Part shown: in pieces, positions 35,185 through 44,774 of the stretch | How the letters are laid out: every line of letters starts with the position of its first letter | Numbering within the stretch: the first letter of the stretch is position 1 | Assembly (NCBI GenBank): GCA_965200615.1 | Contig: OZ241377.1 | Location: 1 to 64,000 of the forward strand | Reading direction: 5' to 3' | From: Bin5 sp965200615 | Lineage (GTDB): Bacteria > Chloroflexota > Anaerolineae > Caldilineales > Caldilineaceae | DNA length: 64,000 nt | Program-made: the position numbers and the translations under genes | The notes under the pieces: model-generated | Database searches by the model: none | What the model saw: only the letters and a program-made list of their open reading frames with translations | Told to the model about the DNA's origin: nothing

Positions 35185-35900
35185 GTCTGCACAACTGGCT
35201 GCCTTCGCCTCGGAAGATGAGCGACGCAGTCCAGTTGCGCGCCTCCGGATTCACCGAAACAACCATGCGCCAGTCCTTGGGCATGGTCGTTCTTCTCGGA
35301 CTGCTGGCCGGCTTCATCCCGTTCCTGGCAAATTGGGAGCAGGCCGCATCAGTCGGTACCGCTCTGCCGCTCGCCCGCCTGGGCGCGCAGGCGTCTCTCT
35401 TACAGGAAACGCCTCTTGACTATATCTCCACCTATTTCGATCCTATCCAGCTGGGCGAGCTGTTCCAGGTCATCGCTGGCCTGCCGCAGCCCTTGCCCGG
35501 CTGGCTGACCGCCTTCATCAGCGCCCTCGGCGAATGGATCAACTGGCCGCTGCGTTGGCTCGCCGTTTGGATCGTCTACGGCGCCCTGGTGATGGTCTGC
35601 AACAATGTTCTCGGCGCAACCTGTCGCTTGCAGCCGTTCTTCGCTGCCACCGGTTTCGCGGCCGCCCCCCTGCTCCTCATCGGCCTCTCACCTATCCCCT
35701 GTTTGGGCCGCGTCTGCAGCGTAATTGGTGTCGTCTGGGCCCTCATCGTCTATTCCAGGGCCAATGAAGAAGTGACGGGTTTGCCCCGTCTACGCTCATT
35801 GACCGCCGTCACACTGCCGCTGCTGTTCATTCTGATTGCCAGTCTGTCCGCTTTTGCCTTGTTCTTCCTGTTCATCTATCTATTCGCCGCCGACTTCTGA
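35181..35900 (+). CDS. Second Yip1-like membrane protein
   Basis: The GTG at 35181 overlaps the previous stop (GTGA) and gives 239 aa; the ATG at 35218 is a less likely alternative. Five hydrophobic helices are seen, beginning with LGMVVLLGLLAGFIPFLANW. It shares the overall layout of the upstream protein (N-terminal helix, long external loop of about 70 residues, then four helices) but little direct identity, so the pair may form a hetero-oligomer. Cys residues near the middle (CNNVLGATC, CLGRVC) could form disulfides. Role unknown. Confidence 0.6.
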   Translation: MSLHNWLPSPRKMSDAVQLRASGFTETTMRQSLGMVVLLGLLAGFIPFLANWEQAASVGTALPLARLGAQASLLQETPLDYISTYFDPIQLGELFQVIAGLPQPLPGWLTAFISALGEWINWPLRWLAVWIVYGALVMVCNNVLGATCRLQPFFAATGFAAAPLLLIGLSPIPCLGRVCSVIGVVWALIVYSRANEEVTGLPRLRSLTAVTLPLLFILIASLSAFALFFLFIYLFAADF

Positions 35901-36010
35901 AATTCATTCCTCAATGGCCGCAGGAAATTCTGTTCCCGATAGTCAGCCGTCCGAATCTGCCCGGCGCCGGGGCAGCCATCAATAGCCGGTAACTCACGAG
36001 AGGAGTCGTT

Positions 36011-36334
36011 ATGTACCCCCAAAGTGAAATTCTCTTCCCTCATCGGGCCATCAGACCGCTGGGCCGGGAACGCGGCGCGGACTGGCAGGAACTGGTCAAT
36101 CAAGTGGCAAGTCAGCGCGATGGGAACGAGGACGCACTTGCCTTCTCTCTCATGATGATTCGTCTGTGCGACTGCCTGAACTGTGACCAGAGCAGCTACA
36201 AGGCCTCCCTTGGTTGCATAACCTGCGCACGGCGCGTCGTCGGCGCCCAGAAAGGCTCAGATCTGAAACTTCGCCAGACCTTCGAGCAGACGCGCCAGGA
36301 AATCAGACAGCGGTTGGTTCCCGGTCCCAGCTGA
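36011..36334 (+). CDS. Small five-cysteine protein, possible metal binding
   Basis: A 107-aa protein with a good ribosome binding site (GAGAGGAG). Cys53, Cys55, Cys58, Cys69 and Cys72 form C-x-C-x2-C-x10-C-x2-C, suitable for a zinc knuckle or a small iron-sulfur site. The rest is helical and charged, with no signal peptide. I recognise no family. It is flanked by Yip1-like genes on the left and a converging phosphohexomutase gene on the right, and appears to be a monocistronic unit. Confidence 0.6.
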   Translation: MYPQSEILFPHRAIRPLGRERGADWQELVNQVASQRDGNEDALAFSLMMIRLCDCLNCDQSSYKASLGCITCARRVVGAQKGSDLKLRQTFEQTRQEIRQRLVPGPS

Positions 36335-36554
36335 CAAACTGAACACCATCTGCATGGCCGGAATTCCCTTCTGCCCTGGCAGAGAGCGAAGATATTGTAT
36401 CCCCAGGAAACTGCAAAGGCGCGAGCCGCGCAGCCCACGCCCTTCCCCTCCTTCGCCTTCCCCTCCTTCGATTGTAGCAAGCCCCGTCTTCTGCTGGACT
36501 GACCGAAACGCCCTTTCGCCAGTCCGCTATTCCAACAGCTCGTCCGGCTATCGC

Positions 36555-38009
36555 TCAAATCATCTTCAATACCTGCTGGGCCAGCACAGTCCCTTCGGCC
36601 AGCAGCGTCGCAACAGCTTCGTGCGACGAAGCCTCGGCATAGATGCGCAGCACAGGTTCCGTGCCGCTGGGTCGAATCAGTAGCCAGCTGTTATTCGTCA
36701 GGATGAACTTCACGCCGTCCTGGTTGTTCACCTGCGCAACGCTCGTCCCCGTCAGCGCACTCGGCTGGTTCGCGATCAATCCCTCCACCAGATCCGCCTT
36801 GGGGAACGGTTTCACCGCCCGGTCGTCGCGACCATAACAGAACCTGCCCATGTAGGGCCGTCCCATCAATTCGTCGATCAGCGCGCCCAGGGGCTTGCGC
36901 CGCTTGGCCACCATCTCTGTCAGCAGCAGCCCCATCAGCAGCCCGTCCCCTTCGGGAATGTGGCCGAGTATGCTGATGCCCCCGCTCTCCTCTCCGCCCA
37001 GTAGCACCGGCTCCTGCAGCATCAGATCGCTGATGTAATGGAAGCCAACCGGTGTCTCGTGCACGTGCAGCCCATAGTGTGCTCCCAGCCGGTTCAGCAT
37101 CTGCGTTGTGCTGACCGTCTTGGCGATGCTTCCCCGCAGCGACCGGTCCTGAATCAGATAATCGACCAGCAGCGCCATAATCTGATGCGGGTCGATAAAG
37201 CGTCCGTCCGGGTCGACGGCCCCGATTCGGTCGGCGTCGCCATCGGTCGCCAGCCCCAGGTGATACTTGCCGGTAGCCATCTCCGCCACCAGCGGCTGCA
37301 GATGCTGCGCGATCGGCTCTGGGTGAATTCCGTTAAAACCGGGATTCATCTCGTTCCGCAGTTCAGTTACCTGGCACTCGGCTTCCTCCAGCAGCCTCCG
37401 CAGATAAATCCGTCCCGCCCCGTACATCGCATCGACTGCGACCGACAGCCCGGCCCGTTCGATCGCATCAAAGTCCACCAGGTTCCGCATCTGAGAACGA
37501 AACGCGGGCAACGGGTTGAATCGTTCAAGGATGCCGGCTTTCAACGCCTGCTCATAGGCCAGCATCCTCGTCTGCTCTCCCCGCCCCTCGCGCAAATGAA
37601 TGCGCCGCTCTACCTCCTTGTGCGTGGCCGCGCTGGCGGAGCCGCCGTACGACGCCTTCAGTTTGATTCCGTTGTAGCGTGGCGGATTGTGGCTCGCCGT
37701 GATCATCACCCCGCCGGCAGCCCACTTGTCCACGATCGCATAGGATATCATCGGCGTCGGCGCATCGGCCTGGCTCAACCAGACCCGAATGCCGTTTCCG
37801 GCCAGTACCTCCGCCACCGCGACCGCGTAGCGATCACTCAAAAACCGCGTGTCAAATCCCACGACCAACGATGGCTGCAAACGCGGCAGGCCCCGGAACT
37901 GGTCGTTCGTGATATCCGCGATCGCCTGCGCGACCTTTCGCACATTTTCAAAGGTGAAATCTTCGCTGATGACGGCCCGCCAGCCATCCGTCCCGAATTT
38001 GATCGACAA
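36555..38009 (-). CDS. Phosphoglucomutase/phosphomannomutase family protein
   Basis: Alpha-D-phosphohexomutase of 484 aa that interconverts hexose 1- and 6-phosphates. The phosphoserine is Ser106 in TASHNPP, the magnesium loop is DGDAD (256-260), and the sugar-binding loop is GGEESGG (338-344). The C-terminal phosphate-contact motif is RPSGTEPVLRIYAE. The TTG start is supported by GGAGG seven bases upstream. It is the third gene of a leftward operon after a zinc-less dehydrogenase and a TIM-barrel isomerase, so it probably links their product to glycolysis or cell-wall sugar supply. Which hexose it prefers is not visible. Confidence 0.9.
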   Translation of the reverse strand: MSIKFGTDGWRAVISEDFTFENVRKVAQAIADITNDQFRGLPRLQPSLVVGFDTRFLSDRYAVAVAEVLAGNGIRVWLSQADAPTPMISYAIVDKWAAGGVMITASHNPPRYNGIKLKASYGGSASAATHKEVERRIHLREGRGEQTRMLAYEQALKAGILERFNPLPAFRSQMRNLVDFDAIERAGLSVAVDAMYGAGRIYLRRLLEEAECQVTELRNEMNPGFNGIHPEPIAQHLQPLVAEMATGKYHLGLATDGDADRIGAVDPDGRFIDPHQIMALLVDYLIQDRSLRGSIAKTVSTTQMLNRLGAHYGLHVHETPVGFHYISDLMLQEPVLLGGEESGGISILGHIPEGDGLLMGLLLTEMVAKRRKPLGALIDELMGRPYMGRFCYGRDDRAVKPFPKADLVEGLIANQPSALTGTSVAQVNNQDGVKFILTNNSWLLIRPSGTEPVLRIYAEASSHEAVATLLAEGTVLAQQVLKMI

Positions 38010-38073
38010 CTCTCATCCTCCGCGGCACTGCGAATCCGGCGAGAACGCTCTCTCGCTTCTTACTCCGACGCTT

Positions 38074-38967
38074 CTACTGTTCGAAATACTGGGCGCGCTT
38101 CCGCTTCAAAAACTCGATGCTCTCCCGCATCTCTTCCATGCCGTTAATGCCGTCCTCAATACTGACCCAGCCCCCGAATCCTCTGTCTCGCAGGATCGAA
38201 AAAATGGTGTCATAGTCGTTGCTTCCCTGCCCGGTTATGCCGTGTTGCATCTTGTCAGGATACCCGATCAGGCCGTTGGGCAAGAGCGCCTCTTCCAGCG
38301 TCGTTCCCTCATCCAGATAACGGTCGCTTGCGTGCATCGTCACCACGCGGTCCGCGACCAGGCGCAACAACTCAACCGGATCGTCCCCCGCGACCAGCGC
38401 GTTCGACGGGTCATACTGGACGCCGAAATGAGTCCGCTCCGGAATGGCCTTAAGCAACTCTACAAAAGTCTCCATCCTCTGCGCAAATTCCGGGTACTGC
38501 CAGTAACCGTCCTTATAGTGGTTCTCAAGCCCAAGGACGACGTCATTCTCCTTTGCAACTGCAATGCACTCTTCGATGCACTCCACCACCCACTCCAGCC
38601 CTTGCTCACGAGTAACGCCCGGCCGCCTCTGCCCCGATAGTACGCGGCAGACTGCGCCAGGACCTCCCAGCCTTCGCGTGATTCCGATCATCACTGCTTC
38701 ACGCTCGACCGCCCGCTGCCGCGCCCCAGGGTCGGGGTCGGTGAAATCGGGTGAGCAGCACAGCATCGGCATGGCGAATCCGGCCCCCTCGATCGCCTCG
38801 CCAATCGAATCGATATAGGCGTCGTCCAGGCTCCAGAAAAATCCCTCGTACATCTCCAACCCCTCCGCGCCGAGCTCGCCCGCCTGCTCGATCCAGTCGA
38901 AGACCGACATCGTGCGGTGAAGCGATATATCGTCCAGATAGCACTTGGGAAACGCTGCGATTTTCAT
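38074..38967 (-). CDS. Sugar phosphate isomerase/epimerase (xylose-isomerase-like TIM barrel)
   Basis: A 297-aa barrel protein; the ATG at 38967 is chosen over an in-frame TTG at 39003. Metal-site motifs are GLEMYEGFFW, VVLGLENHYK (Glu), FGVQYDPSNAL (Asp), VVTMHASDRY (His) and GWVSIEDGING (Glu). Such enzymes isomerise keto-sugars or epimerise at C3, or act as 3-dehydroshikimate dehydratase-like lyases. The gene lies between the dehydrogenase at 39071 and the mutase at 36555 in one operon. It differs from the IolE-like protein at 10316 and the isomerase at 42194. Confidence 0.78.
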   Translation of the reverse strand: MKIAAFPKCYLDDISLHRTMSVFDWIEQAGELGAEGLEMYEGFFWSLDDAYIDSIGEAIEGAGFAMPMLCCSPDFTDPDPGARQRAVEREAVMIGITRRLGGPGAVCRVLSGQRRPGVTREQGLEWVVECIEECIAVAKENDVVLGLENHYKDGYWQYPEFAQRMETFVELLKAIPERTHFGVQYDPSNALVAGDDPVELLRLVADRVVTMHASDRYLDEGTTLEEALLPNGLIGYPDKMQHGITGQGSNDYDTIFSILRDRGFGGWVSIEDGINGMEEMRESIEFLKRKRAQYFEQ

Positions 38968-39014
38968 AGGGTTGAACGCGTGGTTGTCACTGTATTCAGT
39001 CAATCACACTGTTT

Positions 39015-39070
39015 ACGAATCGGACAAATACGCTGTCTGATTCTGCGCCTATCACATCCGTCCGATTCGT
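39015..39070. repeat. Inverted repeat between dehydrogenase and isomerase genes
   Basis: Perfect 11-bp arms (39015-39025 and 39060-39070) surround a 34-base loop that contains a third, partial copy of the arm (GTCTGATTC). It directly follows the dehydrogenase stop, so it may cap that message or attenuate the operon. Confidence 0.5.
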
Positions 39071-40081
39071 CTACGGTTTCAAAATGATCTTGACGAGGTC
39101 GGTCTCTCCGGCGGCCAGGCTGCGAAATATCTCTGGCCCTTCTTCCAACGAGGCAACCCTCTCTACCAGCGGATCCACATTCAGCCGGCCGGAGGAAAGG
39201 GCTTCGATTGCCGCTCCAAAATCAGTCTCGTCAAAGCCATAGGAGCCGCGCACGCTCATCTCACGCGTGACGATGCTTTGCATGTCTACCTCGATCATCG
39301 GAGCATTGTTTCCGATCCAGGTTACGTTCCCCCCGTTGCGCGTGGCTTCAACCGACAGCTGCGCCGTCGGGCTGATGCCCACAGCCTCAAACGCCGCGTC
39401 GACCCCGCCGTCCGTCATCTCTCGGATCGTCGCGGCCGCGTCTGTCTCGTCTACGTTGATGACCGCGTCTGCTCCCAGCTCCTCGGCCAGTTCAAGTCTG
39501 TGAACGGACTGATCAACGACGATGACAGTTCCCGCCCCTTTCAAGCGGGCTGCCAGCATCGTCAACAGACCGATAGGGCCTGCGCCTACGACCGCGACCT
39601 TTTGCATGGGGTTAATGGGCGTAATCCGGGCGGCGTGCAATGTTACCGCCATCGGTTCGCACAGAGCGGCCCGTTGCCAGCTCAGAGTAGCGGGCTTGGG
39701 AAACAGTTGCGCCTTTCGCACGGCAACGCGTTGCGCATAGGCGCCGTGCTCGTTCATGCCCGTCAGCCGCCTGTCAGGAGACAGGTTGATCGGATACGGA
39801 TCTGCGCCCGCTGCAACCGTATAGAGCGGCATCACGACCACACCGTCGCCGGTAGCGTAGCCCTCCACATCCGGCCCCAGCTCGCCGATCGTGCCCGCGA
39901 ACTCATGGCCCATAACAATGCCCGGCGTGCGGCGGCCGCTCTTGCCCGTGAACCCGTGAACGTCCGAGCCGCAGATGCCCACGGCCTCGACCTCAACAAC
40001 GACTTTTCCGGCCGACGGCGTAGGGTCGTCCAGCTCCTCCACCGGCATATGCCAGGGGCCGCGGAACATCAATGCTTTCAT
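39071..40081 (-). CDS. MDR-family dehydrogenase lacking the structural zinc site
   Basis: Medium-chain dehydrogenase of 336 aa from ATG 40081 (AAGGAT upstream). Catalytic zinc residues are kept: Cys37 (GICGSD), His59 and Glu60 (GHEF). The structural lobe (residues 84-105, PLYTVAAGADPYPINLSPDR) has no Cys where related enzymes have four. The Rossmann motif is GAGPIG. It likely oxidises a sugar or polyol hydroxyl. It is the first gene of the operon with an isomerase and a phosphohexomutase. Zinc-free structural lobes occur in a few MDR subfamilies, so it may still be active. Confidence 0.83.
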   Translation of the reverse strand: MKALMFRGPWHMPVEELDDPTPSAGKVVVEVEAVGICGSDVHGFTGKSGRRTPGIVMGHEFAGTIGELGPDVEGYATGDGVVVMPLYTVAAGADPYPINLSPDRRLTGMNEHGAYAQRVAVRKAQLFPKPATLSWQRAALCEPMAVTLHAARITPINPMQKVAVVGAGPIGLLTMLAARLKGAGTVIVVDQSVHRLELAEELGADAVINVDETDAAATIREMTDGGVDAAFEAVGISPTAQLSVEATRNGGNVTWIGNNAPMIEVDMQSIVTREMSVRGSYGFDETDFGAAIEALSSGRLNVDPLVERVASLEEGPEIFRSLAAGETDLVKIILKP

Positions 40082-40603
40082 ATGGGCGTATCCTTTGCAG
40101 AGACTGGCAAGTGAGCGGGCTCCCGGTCTGCCCGTTGCCGGCAGCTTGAACCCTTGCAACAGCGCCGCGCAATCCGTCCTGCGAGCGCCGCGTCGTCAAA
40201 AGACAGGGCCGGCCACTGTCCCGGCGCGCGCGATTTCATCGGCGTGCAGCGCCCTGCAGACCGACTAAAGCCGGGCCACCAGGTTTTTCAGGGTGGCTGG
40301 ACTGCCAAGTAATCTTCTCGCCTGCAATCAGTGTCGATGAGTTCTGTGTTGGTCTCTGCATCTTGGCACGCCATTCTCGTTTTGTCAATGCCGCCTACTG
40401 GCCGCAGCCCACTGTTTTCTGAAAGCGTAGCGCGCCGCGACGACAAAGCGGTCCGTAACATCGCCGTCCCGTAGAACGCAACAATGTGGCAGCGCATTTA
40501 TCCATTGCGCCCTCTGCGGGTATGATAGATAAGTCTGCCTGAACCGCTAAAGAGTCGGGCCGCCTGGCCGGAATCTCGCGTCCCGAACGAAAAGGTCTGT
40601 TGC
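40082..40603. other. Divergent intergenic region, no gene seen
   Basis: These 522 bases separate the leftward dehydrogenase operon from the rightward MFS gene. I see no convincing gene. A small hairpin (GCCACC 40275-40280 with GGTGGC 40292-40297) and a TATGAT at 40521-40526 with a poor -35 are the only notable elements. Confidence 0.45.
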
Positions 40604-42082
40604 GTGGAAAGTACCCCCATTCCAATCCTCCGTCGGATTGGCATACGAAGAAAAAACGTTACTGAAGGCGAACCGGTTCCTGCCACAGGGCCTGCTTTGC
40701 CTTCTCAGCAGGCCTGGATGATTCTCTATGCGTTGATGATTCCATCGACGATCATGCCTCTCAGTTCTTCCATGAGCCGGGTGGCCCTCCCCGTCCTGCG
40801 CGACTCGTTCGCTATGAGCGCCGACGTCGTGGCCTGGACCTCCAGCGCATTCACCTTGCCCTACATGATCCTGATGCCCGTCTACGGGCGTCTGAGCGAC
40901 GGCGTAGGTCGCCGTCGTCTCATCCTGGCCGGTATCGCGATCTTCTCCGCCGGCTCGGCTATGGCCTTCTTCGCCACCAATCTGACATGGCTCATGATTG
41001 GCCGCGCCGTCCAGGGGTTCGGCATCGCCGGCATAATGCCCCTTGGCATGGCCTTCATCGCCACCATCTTCCGCGAAGGAGAAAGAGGCAAAGCGCTGGG
41101 CACATGGGGTTCAATCGGACCGTTGACCGCTGCCATCGGCCCATTTTTCGCCGGGTTCCTAGTCGACGCCTGGGGATGGCGGGCCGCTTTCGGACCGGCG
41201 ATTCTGCTCGGCCTCCTGGGTCTGTTTGCTGTAAAGCTGTGGGTCCCCGCCGGTCTCAGCAATGTTCGGCCGCGGTTCTGGCGCACCTTCGACTGGGTCG
41301 GCGTCCTTCTGCTCGCCGGCGCCCTTACCATGGGGCTTTTCTACCTCTCCAGCCGTCCCATCACCGGCGTGGACCCGCTGCAGGACTGGCGCCTGTTTGG
41401 CGCGTTGGTGCTCTGCTTCGTTGCTTTCCTCGTCTGGGAGAGGCGCCGCCAGGACCCCTTTGTCTCGCTCAACCTTTTCAGCTACCGCAACTTTCGCTTT
41501 GCCTCACTCTGCGCCTCCATGCGCATGTTCGTTATGGGTGGCTCCAGCTTTCTGATACCACTCTATCTCGTCGATATCCACGACCTCAGTCCCGGATACT
41601 TGGGTCTTATTTTGACGATCAACCCCGGCGCGATGACGGTGATGGTGCGCTTCGGCGGCCTCGCAGCCGACCGCTGGGGCAGTCGCTGGCCGGTTCTCGT
41701 CGGCCTGACCGGACAGGCGCTTGCCGTTTTTCTCTTCTCCCAACTTTCAGCCTCCGCCCATATAGGGCTGGTTCTCGCCCTGCTGGCACTGCAGGGGCTC
41801 AGCGTTGGCACGATGCTCGCCGCCCTTCACCAGGCCGCAATGTCCGAAACCGATGAGGAGGAGATGGGGACGGCCGCCGGCGTCTATAGTATGATTCGCT
41901 TCGTGGGCGTCGCCATCGGCACCGCGCTGGCCGGCGTCCTCTTGTACGGCGCCCTGGAGCGCGGCCTGCCCGTCATTGAGGCATACCGGCAGGTCTTTCT
42001 GATTATTGCCCTGGCCGGCCTTGTAGGTATCACCACCAGCTTGGGGTTGCGCAGCCGAAAACAGGCAGAGGGGAATCCATAA
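40604..42082 (+). CDS. MFS transporter, DHA2 (14-helix) drug exporter type
   Basis: Proton-driven inner-membrane exporter of 492 aa with about 14 membrane helices. Loop 2-3 carries YGRLSDGVGRRRL, the MFS motif A, and motif C-like GPLTAAIGPFFAGFLVDAWGW appears in helix 5 (residues GPLTAAIGPFFAG then FLVDAWGW). A second-half motif A reads GGLAADRWGSRWP. The GTG start follows AAAGG. The family exports drugs, dyes or metabolites; the substrate is unknown. It lies just before a TIM-barrel isomerase gene, though the functional link is unclear. Confidence 0.85.
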   Translation: MESTPIPILRRIGIRRKNVTEGEPVPATGPALPSQQAWMILYALMIPSTIMPLSSSMSRVALPVLRDSFAMSADVVAWTSSAFTLPYMILMPVYGRLSDGVGRRRLILAGIAIFSAGSAMAFFATNLTWLMIGRAVQGFGIAGIMPLGMAFIATIFREGERGKALGTWGSIGPLTAAIGPFFAGFLVDAWGWRAAFGPAILLGLLGLFAVKLWVPAGLSNVRPRFWRTFDWVGVLLLAGALTMGLFYLSSRPITGVDPLQDWRLFGALVLCFVAFLVWERRRQDPFVSLNLFSYRNFRFASLCASMRMFVMGGSSFLIPLYLVDIHDLSPGYLGLILTINPGAMTVMVRFGGLAADRWGSRWPVLVGLTGQALAVFLFSQLSASAHIGLVLALLALQGLSVGTMLAALHQAAMSETDEEEMGTAAGVYSMIRFVGVAIGTALAGVLLYGALERGLPVIEAYRQVFLIIALAGLVGITTSLGLRSRKQAEGNP

Positions 42083-42193
42083 GCCACCGAACATCTGGCG
42101 CCAGTATGCCGGTCCCTTTTTAACTCAATAAGGAAGAAGATGCCTGCTGAAAATTCGAAGGCGCGCACACCAGGCTCTCGTCAGGAGTTAACC

Positions 42194-43054
42194 ATGTTCC
42201 CGAACTTCAGCCCCGGTCCTCTGGGTATCAACGTGCCCTTCAATGAAGCCGTCCAGCTGGCCGTCCGCTTCGGATTTGGCGGTCTCGATGTGTCGATCTC
42301 CGAACTTCAGCAAATTGCAGCCGCACAAGGCGTCGCCGCAATCGGGGAACAGATGGCCCGCAATGGCCTGCAGTTCGGCGTATGGAGTTTTCCCTTTGCC
42401 TACCGCGCCGACGAAGATAGCTGGCGGCAAGGCCTGGCCGATCTTCCCGCCCAGGCCGAGCTGGCCAGATCTCTTGGCGCAGACCGTACGTCCACCTTTA
42501 TCGCGCCCGCCGATGACGAGCGTCCTTGGGAAGAGAACTACGAATTCCACCTCGTTCGTCTGCGTCCGGTCGCCCAAATCCTGGCGGATCACGGCATCCG
42601 TTTCGGGCTGGAATGGGTCGGCCCCAAAACCTTGCGTGACGAAAAGAAATACCCCTTCATCCACACGATGGAGGCTGCCCAACAGCTGGGTGCGGATCTC
42701 GGTACAGGTGAAGTCGGTCTGCTCGTGGACATCTTTCACCTCTTCACCAGCCACACCGATGTCTCAGCGGTGCGCGACCTCACCAACGAGCAGGTCGTGA
42801 ATGTCCACGTCAACGATGCCGTCGCCGGTCGCAGCGCAGACGAGCAGATAGACAACGAACGCACGCTCCCGGCTGAAACCGGCCTCACCGACGTCGCCGG
42901 CTTTCTGCAGGCGCTCGACGCCATCGGCTACGACGGCCCGGTCACGGTCGAGCCCTTCAGCCAGCGGATCCGCGCCCTCGCTCCCGCAGACGCCGCCCAG
43001 GCCGCAGCCAATTCTTTGAAACGGTCCTGGCAACTGGCCGGCCTCAGCAAATAG
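42194..43054 (+). CDS. Sugar phosphate isomerase/epimerase (TIM barrel)
   Basis: A 286-aa xylose-isomerase-like barrel. ATG 42194 is preferred because AGGAG is optimally placed and the fold begins at once; an upstream ATG (42140) with AGGAAG would add 18 residues. Metal-site segments are RFGLEWVGPKT (Glu), GLLVDIFHLFTSH (Asp), VVNVHVNDAV (His) and GPVTVEPFS (Glu). It is the third such barrel in the window. The reaction is unassigned. It lies downstream of the MFS gene. Confidence 0.75.
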   Translation: MFPNFSPGPLGINVPFNEAVQLAVRFGFGGLDVSISELQQIAAAQGVAAIGEQMARNGLQFGVWSFPFAYRADEDSWRQGLADLPAQAELARSLGADRTSTFIAPADDERPWEENYEFHLVRLRPVAQILADHGIRFGLEWVGPKTLRDEKKYPFIHTMEAAQQLGADLGTGEVGLLVDIFHLFTSHTDVSAVRDLTNEQVVNVHVNDAVAGRSADEQIDNERTLPAETGLTDVAGFLQALDAIGYDGPVTVEPFSQRIRALAPADAAQAAANSLKRSWQLAGLSK

Positions 43055-43247
43055 GTTCTTCGCAGGCGCAGACCTTGTGGCTGTCCTCTGGCCGCCGAAC
43101 ATCGTCAGACCACCGACGGAGTAACCGTTCTGGTTGCCCTGGTGGTCGTATTTGGCTACACTAAAGACCTGGGCCTTTGGAACTGTCAACGAGCCCTGTT
43201 CAAATGTGGATATACCGCCGCCTCGTTATCTCCCAACGGAGGAACCG

Positions 43248-44774
43248 ATGCTCGCCAGAGTGCGAAGCTGTGCAATTGTAGGATTGGATGCTGAACAGAT
43301 CGAAGTCGAAGTCGATATCACCAACGGGCTGGAGCGGCTGACCGTCGTCGGCCTGCCCAGCGCCGCCGTACGCGAAAGCGGCGAACGCGTTCGTTCCGCA
43401 ATCGCCAACAGCGGATTCCACTTTCCCCAACATCGCCTGACAGTCAACCTGGCCCCGGCCGACCTGCGCAAAGAAGGCCCCGCTTACGACCTGCCCATCG
43501 CCCTCGGCATCATGGCCGCCACCCGCCAGGTGTTGGCCGAAATGGACGACGCGCTGGTCGTCGGCGAACTGAGTCTGGACGGCTCCGTGCGTCACGTTAA
43601 CGGCGCCCTTTCAATGGCGGCGATGGCGCAAAAGGCCGGCTTCCGGCGCCTGTTCGTGCCCCGGCTGAACGCATCCGAAGCCGCGCTCGTCGAAGGAATC
43701 GACGTATTCCCGGTCGGGCATCTCAGTGACATCGTGGCCCATCTGTCAGGGCAAGAGGAGATACTTCCCCAGAGCGCGACCGCCTTCGACGCCGGAGAGG
43801 AGATCGTCTACGCCGTCGATTTTCAAGACGTTCGCGGGCAGGAGCACGCCAAGCGCGCCTTCGAAATCGCCTGTGCCGGCAGCCACAATGTCCGCCTGGT
43901 TGGCCCTCCGGGCAGCGGCAAAACGCTCATGGCCCGTGCCCTGCCCTCGGTCCTGCCGGTGGCCACCCTCTCCGAGTCCCTCGAGATCACCCGCATCTAT
44001 TCCGTCGCCGGCGAGCTCGACGACGCCGGCCCGCTGATCCGCGCCCGCCCATTCCGCGCGCCGCACCATACCATCAGCCACGCCGGCCTGGTTGGCGGCG
44101 GCACCATGCCCCGTCCCGGTGAGATCAGTCTCGCCCACCGCGGCATCCTCTTCCTCGACGAACTGCCAGAGTTCGGCTCCAAAAATCTTGAGAGCCTGCG
44201 TCAGCCCCTGGAAGACAAAATCGTAACCATCAGCCGCGCCTCAGGCACCCTCTCCTTCCCGGCCAATTTTATGTTCGTGGCCGCCATGAACCCCTGTCCC
44301 TGCGGCTTTTACGGAGACGAGCGCAAGCCCTGCTCCTGCTCCATGTCTGCCGTTCAACGCTACCAGGGGCGCATCAGCGGCCCCCTGCTTGACCGCATCG
44401 ACCTGCACGTCGATGTCGCCCGCGTTCCCTTCCAAAAGCTTTCCGGCCTCGATGCCGGAGAACCCTCCGCCCACATCCGCCGCCGTGTCGAACAGGCGCG
44501 CGCCCGTCAACAGACCCGCTTCGCGCAGCAGGACAAAGCCCACATCGTCGTCAACGGCGACATGGGTCCAGCCGAGGTCCAGCGTTACTGTCATCTGAAA
44601 GAGAACGGCAAAAACCTGATGCAGGCCGCCGTCCGGCAGATGGACCTCAGCGCCCGCGCCTATCACCGCGTCCTCAAACTGGCCCGCACCATCGCCGACC
44701 TCACCGGGGAAGAAGATATCGACACGCCCCACCTGGCCGAAGCCTTACAGTATCGACCGCGATTTATGGCGTAG
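43248..44774 (+). CDS. comM: YifB/ComM family AAA+ ATPase (Mg chelatase-like)
   Basis: A 508-aa protein; ATG 43248 is preceded by GGAGG. The N-terminal Lon-like fold starts with ARVRSCAIVGLDAEQIEVEV (first 20 residues). Walker A is GPPGSGKT (about residues 218-225), Walker B is LFLDELPEF (about 301-309), and a CPCGFYGDERKPCSCS cysteine cluster follows near residue 350. The C-terminal domain ends with EEDIDTPHLAEALQYRPR. ComM in naturally competent bacteria is a branch-migration helicase that helps integrate incoming DNA. It directly precedes the CRISPR-Cas locus on the same strand. Confidence 0.92.
   Translation: MLARVRSCAIVGLDAEQIEVEVDITNGLERLTVVGLPSAAVRESGERVRSAIANSGFHFPQHRLTVNLAPADLRKEGPAYDLPIALGIMAATRQVLAEMDDALVVGELSLDGSVRHVNGALSMAAMAQKAGFRRLFVPRLNASEAALVEGIDVFPVGHLSDIVAHLSGQEEILPQSATAFDAGEEIVYAVDFQDVRGQEHAKRAFEIACAGSHNVRLVGPPGSGKTLMARALPSVLPVATLSESLEITRIYSVAGELDDAGPLIRARPFRAPHHTISHAGLVGGGTMPRPGEISLAHRGILFLDELPEFGSKNLESLRQPLEDKIVTISRASGTLSFPANFMFVAAMNPCPCGFYGDERKPCSCSMSAVQRYQGRISGPLLDRIDLHVDVARVPFQKLSGLDAGEPSAHIRRRVEQARARQQTRFAQQDKAHIVVNGDMGPAEVQRYCHLKENGKNLMQAAVRQMDLSARAYHRVLKLARTIADLTGEEDIDTPHLAEALQYRPRFMA

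Noticed and set aside
37038..38147. Long + strand frame of 369 codons opposite the phosphohexomutase
   Set aside because: Arg/Pro/Gln/His-rich composition typical of an antisense shadow; the - strand has all phosphohexomutase motifs.
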